From Falsiroseomonas stagni DSM 19981 (GTDB lineage Bacteria; Pseudomonadota; Alphaproteobacteria; Acetobacterales; Acetobacteraceae), in assembly GCF_900114315.1 (NCBI RefSeq), contig NZ_FOSQ01000008.1, positions 124,001-188,000 of the forward strand: DNA of 64,000 nucleotides. Direction: 5' to 3'. Shown piece by piece: positions 35,542 to 44,267 of the stretch (position 1 is the first letter of the stretch; each line of letters begins with the position of its first letter). Both the position numbers and the translations under genes were made by a program. The notes beneath the pieces are model-generated. The model was not told the DNA's origin. It was given only the letters and a program-made list of their open reading frames with translations, and did not search any database.

Positions 35542-37173
35542 TTACAGCAGGGAAGGGATGGGGACCAGCGCCCCATGCTCGATTTCCAGGCACCGGGCCT
35601 CCGCCCGCGGCAGCAACCGGGCCAGGTAGAAGCCGGCCAGCGCGGCCCGGTCCGGCGCCGCCGCGGCGGCGCGCACCAGCATCCAGCCCCCGAGCACCCA
35701 GCCACAGGCGTCCAGATAGGCCGTGGCCAGGCCCTGGGCCGCGTCGGGGTCCCTCGCCTGGGCTTCCAGCATCAGCGTGGTCGCGGTGCCGAGGCGCGCG
35801 GCGGCGGCTGCCAGGCAGGGATCGGCGGCGGCGACCTCCGCAAGCAGCCCGCGCACGGCAGCGCCGCCATCCTTCGCCACTTTCCGGACCAGCAGGTCGA
35901 TCGCCTGGATGCCGTTCGTGCCTTCGTAGATCGGCGTGATTCGGACATCGCGCAGCACCTGGGCGGCGCCGGCATCCTCCACGAAGCCCATGCCGCCATG
36001 CACCTGGATGCCGAGGCTGGCATTCTCCACGCCCCGATCCGTGCACCAGGCCTTCACGATGGGGGTCAGCAGCGCCAGGCGCGTCTGCCCGGCCTCATCC
36101 CCCAGCAGATGGTGCCGGTCCAGCGCCGCGGCGGCTTCCAGCGTCAGCAGCCGGGCGGCGAGGGTGGTGGCGCGCATCTCCGCCAGCATGCGGGCGACAT
36201 CGGCATGGCGCGCGATGGGGCGGCCTGACTGGGTGCGGTCCGCGGCGTATTTCTCGGCGAGTTCCAGCGCCCGGGCGCCGGCGGCCACGCCCTGCACGCC
36301 GACGGCGAGCCGCGCGGCATTCATCATGGCGAACATGGCATTGAGGCCCCTGCCCGGCTCGCCGACCAGTTCCGCCTCCGCACCCTCGAACAGCATGATG
36401 CAGGTGGGGGAGGCATGGATGCCCATCTTCCGCTCGATGCCCCCGCAGCGCAGCGCGTTGCGGGTGCCGTCGGGCAGCACCTTGGGCGCGGCGAACAGGG
36501 AGATGCCGCGGCTGCCCTCCGCCGCGCCAGGCAGGCGGGCCAGGACGAGGTGGAGGATGTTCTCCGTCGTGTCGTGCTCGCCCCAGGTGATGTAGATCTT
36601 CTGGCCATGCAGGGCATAGCGGCCGTCGCCCAGCGGTTCCGCACGGGTGCGCAGCGCGGCCAGGTCGCTGCCCGCCTGCGGCTCCGTCAGGCACATGGTG
36701 CCGTTCCATTCGCCGGTGACGAGCTTCGGCAGGAAGCGGTCCTGCTGGTCCTGCGTGCCATGGCCCAGCAGCAGGTCGATGGCGCCGGCGGTCAGCACGG
36801 GGCCGAGGAAGAAGGCCATGTCGGCGGCGGAGGCCAGTTCCGTCACCGCGATCCAGACGGCATGCGGCAGCCCCTGCCCGCCGATCGATTCCGGCGCGGC
36901 GACGCCCTGCCAGCCGCTCTCGATCCAGGCTTTCATGAGTGCCTTGTAGTGCGGCGGCGTGGTGACGGTGCCGTTGGCGTAGTGCGCGCCGTGGCGGTCG
37001 GCCTCCTGCCAGCCGGGCGCCATCTGTTCGCGGGTGAAGCGGGCGGCTTCGCCGACCAGCGCGGCGATATCGTCGGCGCCCAGAGGTGCGCCGGCGGCGG
37101 CGGTCAGGCTGGGCAAATCCACCACATGCGTCAGGCCCATGATCAGATCATCGGCGGCGGAGGGCAGCGTCAT
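35542..37173 (-). CDS. Acyl-CoA dehydrogenase (DmdC-like)
   Basis: FAD-dependent acyl-CoA dehydrogenase of 543 residues. N-terminal domain, then MCLTEPQAGSDLAALRTRA, IYITWGEHD, NILHLVLARLPGA, AARLAVGVQGVAAGARALELA and the catalytic-Glu stretch ITPIYEGTNGIQAIDLLVRK. A long extra C-terminal region is typical of the DmdC/AcdA-like subgroup (usually ~590 residues), which takes medium-chain or methylmercaptopropionyl-CoA substrates. The real substrate is unknown. Its start overlaps the stop of the flavin oxidase gene by ATGA. Same direction as the carotenoid operon but no functional tie is evident. Confidence 0.88.
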   Translation of the reverse strand: MTLPSAADDLIMGLTHVVDLPSLTAAAGAPLGADDIAALVGEAARFTREQMAPGWQEADRHGAHYANGTVTTPPHYKALMKAWIESGWQGVAAPESIGGQGLPHAVWIAVTELASAADMAFFLGPVLTAGAIDLLLGHGTQDQQDRFLPKLVTGEWNGTMCLTEPQAGSDLAALRTRAEPLGDGRYALHGQKIYITWGEHDTTENILHLVLARLPGAAEGSRGISLFAAPKVLPDGTRNALRCGGIERKMGIHASPTCIMLFEGAEAELVGEPGRGLNAMFAMMNAARLAVGVQGVAAGARALELAEKYAADRTQSGRPIARHADVARMLAEMRATTLAARLLTLEAAAALDRHHLLGDEAGQTRLALLTPIVKAWCTDRGVENASLGIQVHGGMGFVEDAGAAQVLRDVRITPIYEGTNGIQAIDLLVRKVAKDGGAAVRGLLAEVAAADPCLAAAAARLGTATTLMLEAQARDPDAAQGLATAYLDACGWVLGGWMLVRAAAAAPDRAALAGFYLARLLPRAEARCLEIEHGALVPIPSLL

Positions 37174-38321
37174 GCGGTGGTTTCCTGCTTGATATCCGCG
37201 AACAAACCGTCCGGTGGCGGCGCTTCCCCGGCTGCCCAGCCGGATATGGCGGCGCCCAGGCTTTCGTCACCCGCCGCCCGCGCCAGCGCCAGGCCCAGCA
37301 GCGCGCCGAACTTGAATCCGTGGCCAGAGAAGCCGGACATCACGAAACCGCGATCACCCAGCCGCTCCACCACGAAACGCTCCTGCGGCTCCACGTCGTA
37401 GTAGCAGGCAGCGGCGGAGAGCACCCGGTAATCCGCGAGGCCCCGGATACGATGCCGCGCATAGGCCAGGATCTCCTCGGCCTCCGCGGCCGTGGCGTCG
37501 CGCGGGTCCTCGGGGTCGCCATGGGGGGCGAAGCGGTGGTCGCCGATCTTGAGCGGCGTGCCCGCCACGGGCGGCACGGCGTAGAAGCCGCCATCCTCCG
37601 CCAGGTCGAGCAGCATGGGCGCGCGCGTCCAGGCCTCCGCCTGGGCGGACGGCGCGGCCAGGCGGACGATGATCTGGCGCGTGGGTCTCACGCGGGGCGC
37701 GAGGGAGGGCAGCAGGCGCGGTCCCCAGGGGCCGGCGGCCACCACCAGGAGGTCGGCCGAGATATGCGTGCCATCCGCCAGGGTCAGCGCGCCGCGGGCG
37801 GGGTCCACCGAGACGGCCTGGCCGCGCTGGATGGGAACGCCTCGCTTCGCCAGCAACCCCGCCAGCACTTCCACGATCCGCCGCGCCAGCAGCACGCCGC
37901 CGGTCGGCAGGTGAAAGGCGTCGGCGATGCCGTCGCCGGAGAGGTAGGGGTAGCGGGCGGCGACCTCCTCCCCCGTCAGGTCCGCCACGGCATGGCCATC
38001 GCCGAGCAGCGCGCTTCGGCTCTCGGCCAGCCAGCCGCCGCGGGAATGCGCCAGGGCCAGCACGCCGGTGGGCACATAGGGGCGTTCCCCGGCTTCGGCG
38101 AACAGCAGGTCCCAGGCCGCGAAGGCCGGGTCGATCATCCGCATGTAGCCGGCCGCGGCGCCATAGGCGTGGCGGATCAGCCGGTGGTCATCCACCGAGG
38201 AGCCGCGCAGATTCGGCACGGCATCCTGTTCCACCACCCGGACGGACCAGCCCGCCCGGGCCAGGGCCCAGGCGGTGGACAGGCCCATGATGCCGGCCCC
38301 GAGGATGATGGCGCTTCCCAT
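37170..38321 (-). CDS. FAD-dependent amine oxidase, sarcosine oxidase/MTOX-like
   Basis: Flavoenzyme of 383 residues of the DAAO/monomeric sarcosine oxidase group. GxGxxG in AIILGAGIMGLSTAWALARAG, the covalent-flavin-type region GSSVDDHRLIRHAYG, the substrate domain SADLLVVAAGPWGPRLLP, the Cys-containing AAACYYDVEPQERFVVERL (position of covalent FAD attachment in this family) and the C-terminal GFSGHGFKFGALLGLALA. It oxidises an N-methylated amino acid or similar secondary amine. Translationally coupled to the acyl-CoA dehydrogenase gene downstream. Confidence 0.85.
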   Translation of the reverse strand: MGSAIILGAGIMGLSTAWALARAGWSVRVVEQDAVPNLRGSSVDDHRLIRHAYGAAAGYMRMIDPAFAAWDLLFAEAGERPYVPTGVLALAHSRGGWLAESRSALLGDGHAVADLTGEEVAARYPYLSGDGIADAFHLPTGGVLLARRIVEVLAGLLAKRGVPIQRGQAVSVDPARGALTLADGTHISADLLVVAAGPWGPRLLPSLAPRVRPTRQIIVRLAAPSAQAEAWTRAPMLLDLAEDGGFYAVPPVAGTPLKIGDHRFAPHGDPEDPRDATAAEAEEILAYARHRIRGLADYRVLSAAACYYDVEPQERFVVERLGDRGFVMSGFSGHGFKFGALLGLALARAAGDESLGAAISGWAAGEAPPPDGLFADIKQETTA

Positions 38322-38388
38322 GGGCGCAGTCTCGCCCGCCCCGCGCCGCTTGGGGAGGGGGGGGCTCCATCAGGGCAGGGTTTGGCAT

Positions 38389-38416
38389 GCCGCCGGGGGG
38401 AGGTCCCCCCGGCGGC
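38389..38416 (-). terminator. Strong hairpin after the H1-like gene
   Basis: Perfect 12-bp stem GCCGCCGGGGGG/CCCCCCGGCGGC with a 4-nt loop, beginning 6 bases past the stop of the histone-like gene. No T-tract. It separates this gene from the amine oxidase gene downstream. Confidence 0.65.
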
Positions 38417-38421
38417 TGGGC

Positions 38422-39588
38422 TCAGGCGCGGCTGGCGCTGCTGCGCCCGCCCTTGGCGGCAGCACCGCGGGGGGGAGCCGCCTTCGCGGGGCGCTTCGGC
38501 GCCGCCTTGGGCGGGCCGGCCTTGGCCTTCGCGGCCTTGGGGGCGGGCTTGGCGGCGCTGGCGCGGCGCGTGGTTGCCGCCGCCTTGGCGCGGGCCGCGC
38601 CGCCCTTGGCGCCATTCGCCCGGGCCGCCGCAGCCTTCTTCGGCGTGCGCGCGCTGCCGGCCTTGGACGCGGCCTCCGACCGGCTCATCGTCGCCTTGGC
38701 TGCCGGCTTGCGGGTGGCAGACGACGCTGCCTTGCGTGTGGTGGCCGGGGCCGCGGCCTTGCGCGTGGTGGTGGTGCGTCCGCCCTTGGCCGCGGCCGCC
38801 GTGCGGCCCGCCGCGCCACGGGCAGCGGCCGCCTTCACCGCGCGCTTGGCCGGCGCCGCGGCCTTGCGCGTGCCGGTGGACGGCGCCTTGCGGGTGCTGG
38901 TGGAAGCGGCCTTGCGGGTGGTGGCCGCCTTCCGCGTGCCGGTCGAAGCCGCGGCCTTGCGGGTGGTGCTGGTGCGCCCGCCCTTGGCCGCTGCCGCGGT
39001 GCGGCCTGCGGCACCGCGCTTGGCCGGCGCCTTCGCCGCGCCGTCGGCCGAAGCCTTGCGCGTTGCGGTGCTGCGGCCCGGCGCTGCCTTCGCAACCCGC
39101 TTGGCCGGAGCCTTGGCCGTACCGTCGGACGCCGCCTTGCGGGGCGAGGCTGCGCGACGACGCTTCGGCGCCTCCTCCACCGGCGCGGCCATCGGCTCCG
39201 CCGGCATGTCCTGCTCGTCCTGTGCCTGGTTCATCTCGTCGCTCATGCGTCGATCCTCCTTGAGGGGGTCGTGGCCCCAGTTCATCAGGCTGTGGCGCCA
39301 GCGCGTGTCGCTGACGTCGCCTTCCGGCCGCTGCGCGAGGTGGCGATGGATGAAGCCCACCACCCGGCGCCTGTGCGCCGCGTCCTCCCCTTCCGGGTCA
39401 GGCGCGACGCCTTCGAGCAGGCCCAGGCTCCAGCGGCCGGATTGATGGCCGACGGAGTCCGCCTCGCCCTCCCGCGTCCAGCCAGCGGCCCGGCTTTCCG
39501 CGGTGCCGAGCCATGCGCGGAACTCGGCGGCGGAGAGGTTCACCAGGCGACGGAATTCGCGCGCGATCTCCTCTTCGTCCGTCACCAC
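38422..39588 (-). CDS. DUF3140 domain fused to a histone H1-like Lys/Ala/Arg-rich tail
   Basis: 388 residues in one frame. Residues 1-112 are a DUF3140 domain (EEEIAREFRRLVNLSAAEFRAWL, GHQSGRWSLGLLEG, GFIHRHLAQRPEG, SLMNWGHDPLKED). Residues 115-388 are a low-complexity basic tail of TRKAA, PAKR and AKGG units, like bacterial H1 homologues that bind DNA nonspecifically. A block RGAAGRTAAAAKGGRT occurs twice. DUF3140 proteins normally end about where DPLKED occurs here, so the fusion looks like loss of a stop codon. ATG 39246 (Met115) has AAGGAGG 8 nt upstream, so the tail is probably also made alone (274 residues). GTG 39588 has AAGGGG upstream. Confidence 0.8.
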   Translation of the reverse strand: MVTDEEEIAREFRRLVNLSAAEFRAWLGTAESRAAGWTREGEADSVGHQSGRWSLGLLEGVAPDPEGEDAAHRRRVVGFIHRHLAQRPEGDVSDTRWRHSLMNWGHDPLKEDRRMSDEMNQAQDEQDMPAEPMAAPVEEAPKRRRAASPRKAASDGTAKAPAKRVAKAAPGRSTATRKASADGAAKAPAKRGAAGRTAAAAKGGRTSTTRKAAASTGTRKAATTRKAASTSTRKAPSTGTRKAAAPAKRAVKAAAARGAAGRTAAAAKGGRTTTTRKAAAPATTRKAASSATRKPAAKATMSRSEAASKAGSARTPKKAAAARANGAKGGAARAKAAATTRRASAAKPAPKAAKAKAGPPKAAPKRPAKAAPPRGAAAKGGRSSASRA

Positions 39589-39698
39589 GAAGTGCCCCTT
39601 CGGACCGACGCCGGCTGCCGCGCGGACCGATGGCCCGCGACGCCGCCCTTCACCTTGTCCCGGAGGACGGACTGCGTCCGTCGCGCGGTGCTCGCCAT
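39582..39698 (-). CDS. Possible 38-residue basic peptide upstream of the H1-like gene
   Basis: Short frame MASTARRTQSVLRDKVKGGV... ending four codons' width into the DUF3140 start, so the two would be translationally coupled. An AGGGAG lies before its ATG at 39698. Composition is strongly basic, like its neighbour. I do not recognise it; it may be a degenerate relative of the small proteins often found beside DUF3140, or only spacer. The rest of the 39589-39814 gap shows no other candidate. Confidence 0.25.
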   Translation of the reverse strand: MASTARRTQSVLRDKVKGGVAGHRSARQPASVRRGTSW

Positions 39699-39814
39699 CG
39701 AAGTCCGCTCCCTCCGCGATGCACGAAGCATGCGGTTGCGAAGGCGAACGTCACGAGGCGGCGATTGTTCCCGCGCAAGGAGACGCCGATGCACGAAATC
39801 CGTGCATCAGGCGC

Positions 39815-40654
39815 TCAGCAGCGATGAATCATCAGTGAGGCGTCGAGCGAGGCGCCCGGCGCCAGCACGCGCATCGCGCCATGGGCGGCATTGGCGGGGC
39901 GGTTCACCGCATCCGGCGCGTGGCTCACCGGCTCCACGCAGAGCACATCGCCGCCGCGCGGCGCGAAGACCTGGAGGTTGGACGCCCATTCCCCCTGCGC
40001 CCGCAGCGCGATGCCCGCGCCATCCGGCCAGGTGATGGCGGCCAGGCCATCCCAGCCCGCGAAATGCGTGTCGAGGCCCAGCAGCACGGCGTCGTCACCG
40101 TTCAGGCCGGCACTCGGCCGCGCGCCCGTGGCGATGCTGCGATGGTCGCGGCCGAAGATGGTGGTGGCGCGAACGCGCAGCCGCGTGCCGGCGGGCCGCG
40201 CGAACCAGGGGTGCCAGCCCATGCCCATCGGCGTCGCCGCATCGCCGGTATTGCGCAGCGACAGCGCGAAGGACATCCCCGCGGCGGACAGCGCCACCAC
40301 CAGCCGCGCGGTGCAGCGGAAGGGCGCGTGGTCCAGCGCGCAGGACAGTACCGCGCGCTCCGCGCCCTGTTCCTCCACCACCCAGGCCAGGTCGCGCAGG
40401 AAGCCGTGCAGCGCGTTGCCTTCCGCCGGGCGGTTGATGGGCATGAAGTGGTCCACGCCGCCGACGCGGATGCGCCCATCCTCCAGCCGGTTGGTCCAGG
40501 GCGCCATGATGAAGGCACCGTGGAAGCCGTTGTTCGGATCGGCGCCGTCCGGGATGCGCCGCAGCACATCCCGCCCCGCCAGGGTCAGCGACCGGAAGGC
40601 GACGCCCCTCTCCGGCAGCAGTTCCGCCCGCCAATCCCCCGCCGCCAGGATCAT
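39815..40654 (-). CDS. Aldose 1-epimerase family protein
   Basis: Galactose mutarotase-like protein of 279 residues. Typical features are NNGFHGAFIMAPWTNRLEDG (Asn/Arg substrate contacts), NALHGFLRD with the catalytic-type His, MGWHPWFARP with the second His, and a late Glu in CVEPVSHAPDAVN. It interconverts sugar anomers. ATG at 40654 shares a base with the uronate dehydrogenase stop (TGATG). In this operon it would equilibrate uronate anomers, since uronate dehydrogenase acts on the cyclic beta form. Confidence 0.85.
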   Translation of the reverse strand: MILAAGDWRAELLPERGVAFRSLTLAGRDVLRRIPDGADPNNGFHGAFIMAPWTNRLEDGRIRVGGVDHFMPINRPAEGNALHGFLRDLAWVVEEQGAERAVLSCALDHAPFRCTARLVVALSAAGMSFALSLRNTGDAATPMGMGWHPWFARPAGTRLRVRATTIFGRDHRSIATGARPSAGLNGDDAVLLGLDTHFAGWDGLAAITWPDGAGIALRAQGEWASNLQVFAPRGGDVLCVEPVSHAPDAVNRPANAAHGAMRVLAPGASLDASLMIHRC

Positions 40655-41490
40655 CAGTCGAGGTCGAACTGGTCGCGCGGGGAGAAGCCGCCCTTCCGCG
40701 TGTAGCCGTCGGAGGTGTAGCTGCCGCCCTGGTAGCGTTCCTCCACCGGGTCGTCGGAGACGATGTGCCCGACCTCCGCGCGGAAATCCTCGGCGCTGTC
40801 CTGCGGCGCCCAGCCGATGCGGTCGCGGTGATCCTTGCCCCAATAGGTCTCGGGGTTGCGCGACGCGCCCCAGATCACGGCATGGCCCACGCGCTCCGCC
40901 GCGATGATCGCCTTCATCATGCGCGCGAGGTCCGCGTAGCTGAGCCAGGTGGAGAGCATCCGCCGGTTGACCGGCTTCGGGAAGCAGGAGCCGATGCGGA
41001 CATTGACGTTCTCCACGCCATGCTTGTCCCAGTACATCCGCCCCATCAGTTCCCCATAGGCCTTGGACAGGCCATAGAAGCCGTCCGGCCGGAAGGCGCA
41101 GTCGAGGTCGAGGCGTTCCGCATTGCCGCTGGGCCGGTTGTGGAAGCCGATGGAGTGGTTGGAGGAGGCGAACATGACGCGCGCGCCTTCCCGCCGCGCG
41201 GCCTCATAGATGTGGTACAGGCCGCGCAGATTCGGGCCGAGCACCACCTCATAGGGCTGTTCGTTGGCGATGCCGCCGTAATGCAGGATGGTGCCGCAGC
41301 CCTCCGCCACCTGGAGGATGCGCATCCCCTCATTCAGGTCGATGCGGGTGAAGGTGCAGTTGGCGGGCAGCGGGTCCGGGAAGGGCGCGATGTCGGTCAG
41401 GCGCAGCGTGTGCCCGGCATCGGAGAGTTCCTTCGCCAGCATGCGGCCAAGGTTGCCGGAAGCGCCGGTCAGCAGGATGGGCTTGGTCAT
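40654..41490 (-). CDS. udh: Uronate dehydrogenase
   Basis: NAD-dependent oxidation of D-galacturonate or D-glucuronate to the aldaro-lactone. Short-chain/extended Rossmann protein of 278 residues: LLTGASGNLGRMLAKEL, FASSNHSIGF, catalytic YGLSKAYGE (YxxxK), then NVRIGSCFPKPVNRRMLSTWLSYADL, which closely follows characterised Udh enzymes of Agrobacterium and Pseudomonas. Located between the epimerase and a lactonase and downstream of a TRAP transporter, all on the minus strand. The assignment rests on motif match and context. Confidence 0.9.
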   Translation of the reverse strand: MTKPILLTGASGNLGRMLAKELSDAGHTLRLTDIAPFPDPLPANCTFTRIDLNEGMRILQVAEGCGTILHYGGIANEQPYEVVLGPNLRGLYHIYEAARREGARVMFASSNHSIGFHNRPSGNAERLDLDCAFRPDGFYGLSKAYGELMGRMYWDKHGVENVNVRIGSCFPKPVNRRMLSTWLSYADLARMMKAIIAAERVGHAVIWGASRNPETYWGKDHRDRIGWAPQDSAEDFRAEVGHIVSDDPVEERYQGGSYTSDGYTRKGGFSPRDQFDLD

Positions 41491-41503
41491 CTGATCTGAT
41501 TCC

Positions 41504-42376
41504 TCAGTCCGCGAAGTCGGTCACGGGCGCACCTTGATCCAGGCCGTCCCCCCGGAACAGCCCACCCAGCGTCGGATGCGCGGCAATAGTCGCCTCATCC
41601 TTCCCCCTGCTCAGGCTGGTGACGAAGACGGTGCGCAGATCGGGCCCGGTAAAGCAGGGCATGGTGGGCGCCGGCACGGGGAAGGGCATGTGACGCAGGA
41701 TGCGCCCCTCGGCCGAGATCACGTTGATCCGCCCGGCGGAGACGCCGGCGGACCAGTAGTGCCCGTCCGCGTCCATCGCGGCGCCATCCGGCCGGCCGGT
41801 CGCCTCATCGAGGGTCATCACCCGCCGCCATCCGCCGATGGCGCCCGTGGCGGCGTCGAAATCCGCGATGTCCAGCACCGCGCGGCGGCTGTCGGAATGC
41901 CAGATGCGGGTGCCGTCCGGGCTCCAGGCGAGGCCGTTGGAGACCACCAGCCCGTCCCGCCGCCGCTCCACCACGCCATCCGGGCGGACACGCCAGAGGA
42001 TGCCTGTCGCCTCCTTCTCCGGCCGGTCATCCATGCTGCCGACCCAGAAGCAGCCATCGGGGCCGACCTTGCCGTCATTCAGCCGGTTATGCGCGGGCTC
42101 CCCGGCCATGGTCGCGAAGGGCGTGATGGCGCCGCTGTCGGGGTCGAGCCGGATCACGCTGGCGCGCTGCGCCACCAGCAGCGTGCCGGACCGGCAGAGT
42201 GCGAGGCTGCCGCAGACCTCCGGCACCGGGATGCGGCGCGTGGCGCCATCCCGGGGGTCGAAGCGGATGACCGCCCGGGCGGTGATGTCCACCATCCAGA
42301 TCACGCCGCGGCGGGCGTCCCAGACGGGGCTTTCGCCGACCTCCGCGCGGAGGTCGGCGGCGAGCGTGAAGGCCAT
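41504..42376 (-). CDS. SMP-30/gluconolactonase-like lactonase
   Basis: Six-bladed beta-propeller protein of 290 residues. Metal-site regions of the SMP-30 family are present: GESPVWDARRGVIWMVDI (Glu ligand), HNRLNDGKVGPDGCFWVGSMD (Asn), VSNGLAWSPDGTRIWHSDS (Asn/Asp) and RPDGAAMDADGHYWSA (Asp). It should hydrolyse the aldaro-1,4 or 1,5-lactone released by uronate dehydrogenase. It lies 13 nt upstream of udh and 3 nt downstream of dctM. Regucalcin and arabinolactonase-type enzymes share the fold, so specificity comes from context. Confidence 0.88.
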   Translation of the reverse strand: MAFTLAADLRAEVGESPVWDARRGVIWMVDITARAVIRFDPRDGATRRIPVPEVCGSLALCRSGTLLVAQRASVIRLDPDSGAITPFATMAGEPAHNRLNDGKVGPDGCFWVGSMDDRPEKEATGILWRVRPDGVVERRRDGLVVSNGLAWSPDGTRIWHSDSRRAVLDIADFDAATGAIGGWRRVMTLDEATGRPDGAAMDADGHYWSAGVSAGRINVISAEGRILRHMPFPVPAPTMPCFTGPDLRTVFVTSLSRGKDEATIAAHPTLGGLFRGDGLDQGAPVTDFAD

Positions 42377-42379
42377 GGG

Positions 42380-43678
42380 CTAGCCTTCGTAGCCCAGCAG
42401 CAGCCGCGGCAGCGTCAGCGACACGGCGGGCCAATAGGTGGTCAACATCAGCGCGGCGAGGATGGCGCCGTAGAAGGGCCAGATCGTCTTCATCACCGCC
42501 TCGATCGGGATCTTCCCGATGGCGCAGCCCACGAACAGCACGGCGCCCACCGGCGGCGTGGTCAGGCCGAGGCCGAGATTCATCATCATGATCATGCCGA
42601 ACTGGACCGGATCGATGCCGATCGCCACCACCACCGGCAGGAAGATCGGCGTCGTGATCAGGATCAGCGCCGCCATGTCCATCACGCAGCCCAGCAGCAG
42701 CAGGCAGACGTTGATCATCAGCATGATGACGATGGGGTTGCTGCTGATCGCCAGCATCCCCTCCGTCAGGATATCCGGCAGGCGGTACAGGGCGAGCAGG
42801 TAGGCGAAGGCCGTCGCCGTGCCGACCAGCAGGAACACGACGGCGGAGGTGCGGACGGAGGCCGCCACCGCGACCTTGAAGTTTTCCCAGGTCAGGTTGC
42901 GATAGACGACGATGGTGACCAGCAGCGCCCAGATGGTGCCGAAGGCGGCACTCTCCGTCACCGTGAAGACGCCGGACAGCACGCCGCCCAGGATGATGAA
43001 GGCGGTGAAGAGGCCGGGCAGCGCATCGATGAACTTCAGGGCCAGGTGCTTGAAGCCCGCCCAGGGTTCCGCCGGATAGCCGCGCCGCACCGCCATCACA
43101 TAGGCGGCGATGGCGAGGAAGCTGCACATCATGAGGCCCGGCACGATGCCCGCGATGAACAGCGCGGTGACGGAAATGCCGCCCCCCGCCGCCAGGCTGT
43201 AGAGGATCATGTTGTGGCTGGGCGGGATCAGGATGCCGGCGATCGACGACGTCACGGTCAGCGACACCGCATAATCCACCCCATAGCCCTTGGCCTTCAT
43301 GGCCGGGATCAGGATGACGCCGGTGGCCGAGGTATCCGCGACCGCGGAGCCCGAGATGCCGCCGAAGAGCATGGAGGTGGAGACATCGACCATGCCGAGC
43401 CCGCCCCGCATCCACCCCACGGCCGCCGAGGCGAGCGCCACCAGGCGCCGCGCGATGCCGCCATGCAGCATCAATTCGCCGGCGAAGACGAAGAAGGGAA
43501 TGGCCAGCAGGGCGAAGATGCTCATCCCGCTGGCCATCTGCTGGAAGGCGACGGCAGGGTTGATGCCCTCATAGATGAAGCCGACCAGGGCCGCGATGCC
43601 GAGGACGAAGGCCACCGGGACGCCGGCGATGACGCCGACGACGAAGACCGCGAAGATCAGGAACAGGCCGAATTCCAC
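42380..43678 (-). CDS. dctM: TRAP transporter large permease DctM
   Basis: Large membrane subunit of a TRAP transporter, 432 residues with about twelve helices. Family landmarks: FALLAIPFFVFAGELMLHGGIARRL, SMLFGGISGSAVADTSATGVILIPAM, SIAGILIPPSHNMILYSLAAGG, and near the end LGLGLTTPPVGAVLFVG. GTG start at 43678, 6 nt after the dctQ stop. With DctP and DctQ it moves a sugar acid using a sodium gradient. Confidence 0.94.
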   Translation of the reverse strand: MEFGLFLIFAVFVVGVIAGVPVAFVLGIAALVGFIYEGINPAVAFQQMASGMSIFALLAIPFFVFAGELMLHGGIARRLVALASAAVGWMRGGLGMVDVSTSMLFGGISGSAVADTSATGVILIPAMKAKGYGVDYAVSLTVTSSIAGILIPPSHNMILYSLAAGGGISVTALFIAGIVPGLMMCSFLAIAAYVMAVRRGYPAEPWAGFKHLALKFIDALPGLFTAFIILGGVLSGVFTVTESAAFGTIWALLVTIVVYRNLTWENFKVAVAASVRTSAVVFLLVGTATAFAYLLALYRLPDILTEGMLAISSNPIVIMLMINVCLLLLGCVMDMAALILITTPIFLPVVVAIGIDPVQFGMIMMMNLGLGLTTPPVGAVLFVGCAIGKIPIEAVMKTIWPFYGAILAALMLTTYWPAVSLTLPRLLLGYEG

Positions 43679-43684
43679 GCGCCG

Positions 43685-44200
43685 CTACTCCAGGAAAGCC
43701 GCGGCCACGCCGCGCTGTTCGGGACCATCCTTGCTGAGGATGTCGAGCAGCACCTGCTCGATGGCGAAAAGGGTGATGAGCGCGCCGCAGACCTGCAGCG
43801 GCACATAGGTCCAGCCCTGGCTGATGCCGAGCAGCGGAATCTTGAAGTTCCAGACCATGTCGACGAGTTCCTGGGAATACCAGGCCATCGCGAAGCCGAA
43901 GACGCCGACCAGCGCATCGCAGGCGATGGCGATCACGCGCTGCGCGCCCATCGGCAGCGCTTCCCGGAACCCCAGCACCGACAGGTGGAAGCGTTCCCGC
44001 ACGCCGACCGCCGCCACGGGCAGCGCGATGCAGAGGATGGCGAGCGTCGCGCCACGCTCGATCCAGGTCGGGGTATCGTTCAGCACGTAGCGGCCGAAAA
44101 CCAGCCACCCCATCATCGCCACCAGGCCCACCAGCGCGATGCCGGCCACCACGAGGACGATGTGAGAGAAGAGATCGAGGGCGCGGGTGAACATCGCCAT
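43685..44200 (-). CDS. dctQ: TRAP transporter small permease DctQ
   Basis: Small membrane subunit of 171 residues with four helices (about 10-32, 48-68, 88-108, 130-150). Typical features are WLVFGRYVLNDTPTWIERGATLA and RERFHLSVLGF. Stands between dctP and dctM in the usual dctP-Q-M order. C-terminal charged tail. Confidence 0.9.
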   Translation of the reverse strand: MAMFTRALDLFSHIVLVVAGIALVGLVAMMGWLVFGRYVLNDTPTWIERGATLAILCIALPVAAVGVRERFHLSVLGFREALPMGAQRVIAIACDALVGVFGFAMAWYSQELVDMVWNFKIPLLGISQGWTYVPLQVCGALITLFAIEQVLLDILSKDGPEQRGVAAAFLE

Positions 44201-44267
44201 GGGCGCATCTCCGGGCTGGGGGAGGGCAGCAAGAGAGGGGGCGCCCGAAGGCGCCCCCGGCAGGCGA

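Noticed and set aside
38422-39246. Low-complexity Lys/Ala region as an assembly artefact or tandem DNA repeat
   Set aside because: The repeats are imperfect at DNA level and the frame is kept throughout, as in H1-like proteins.
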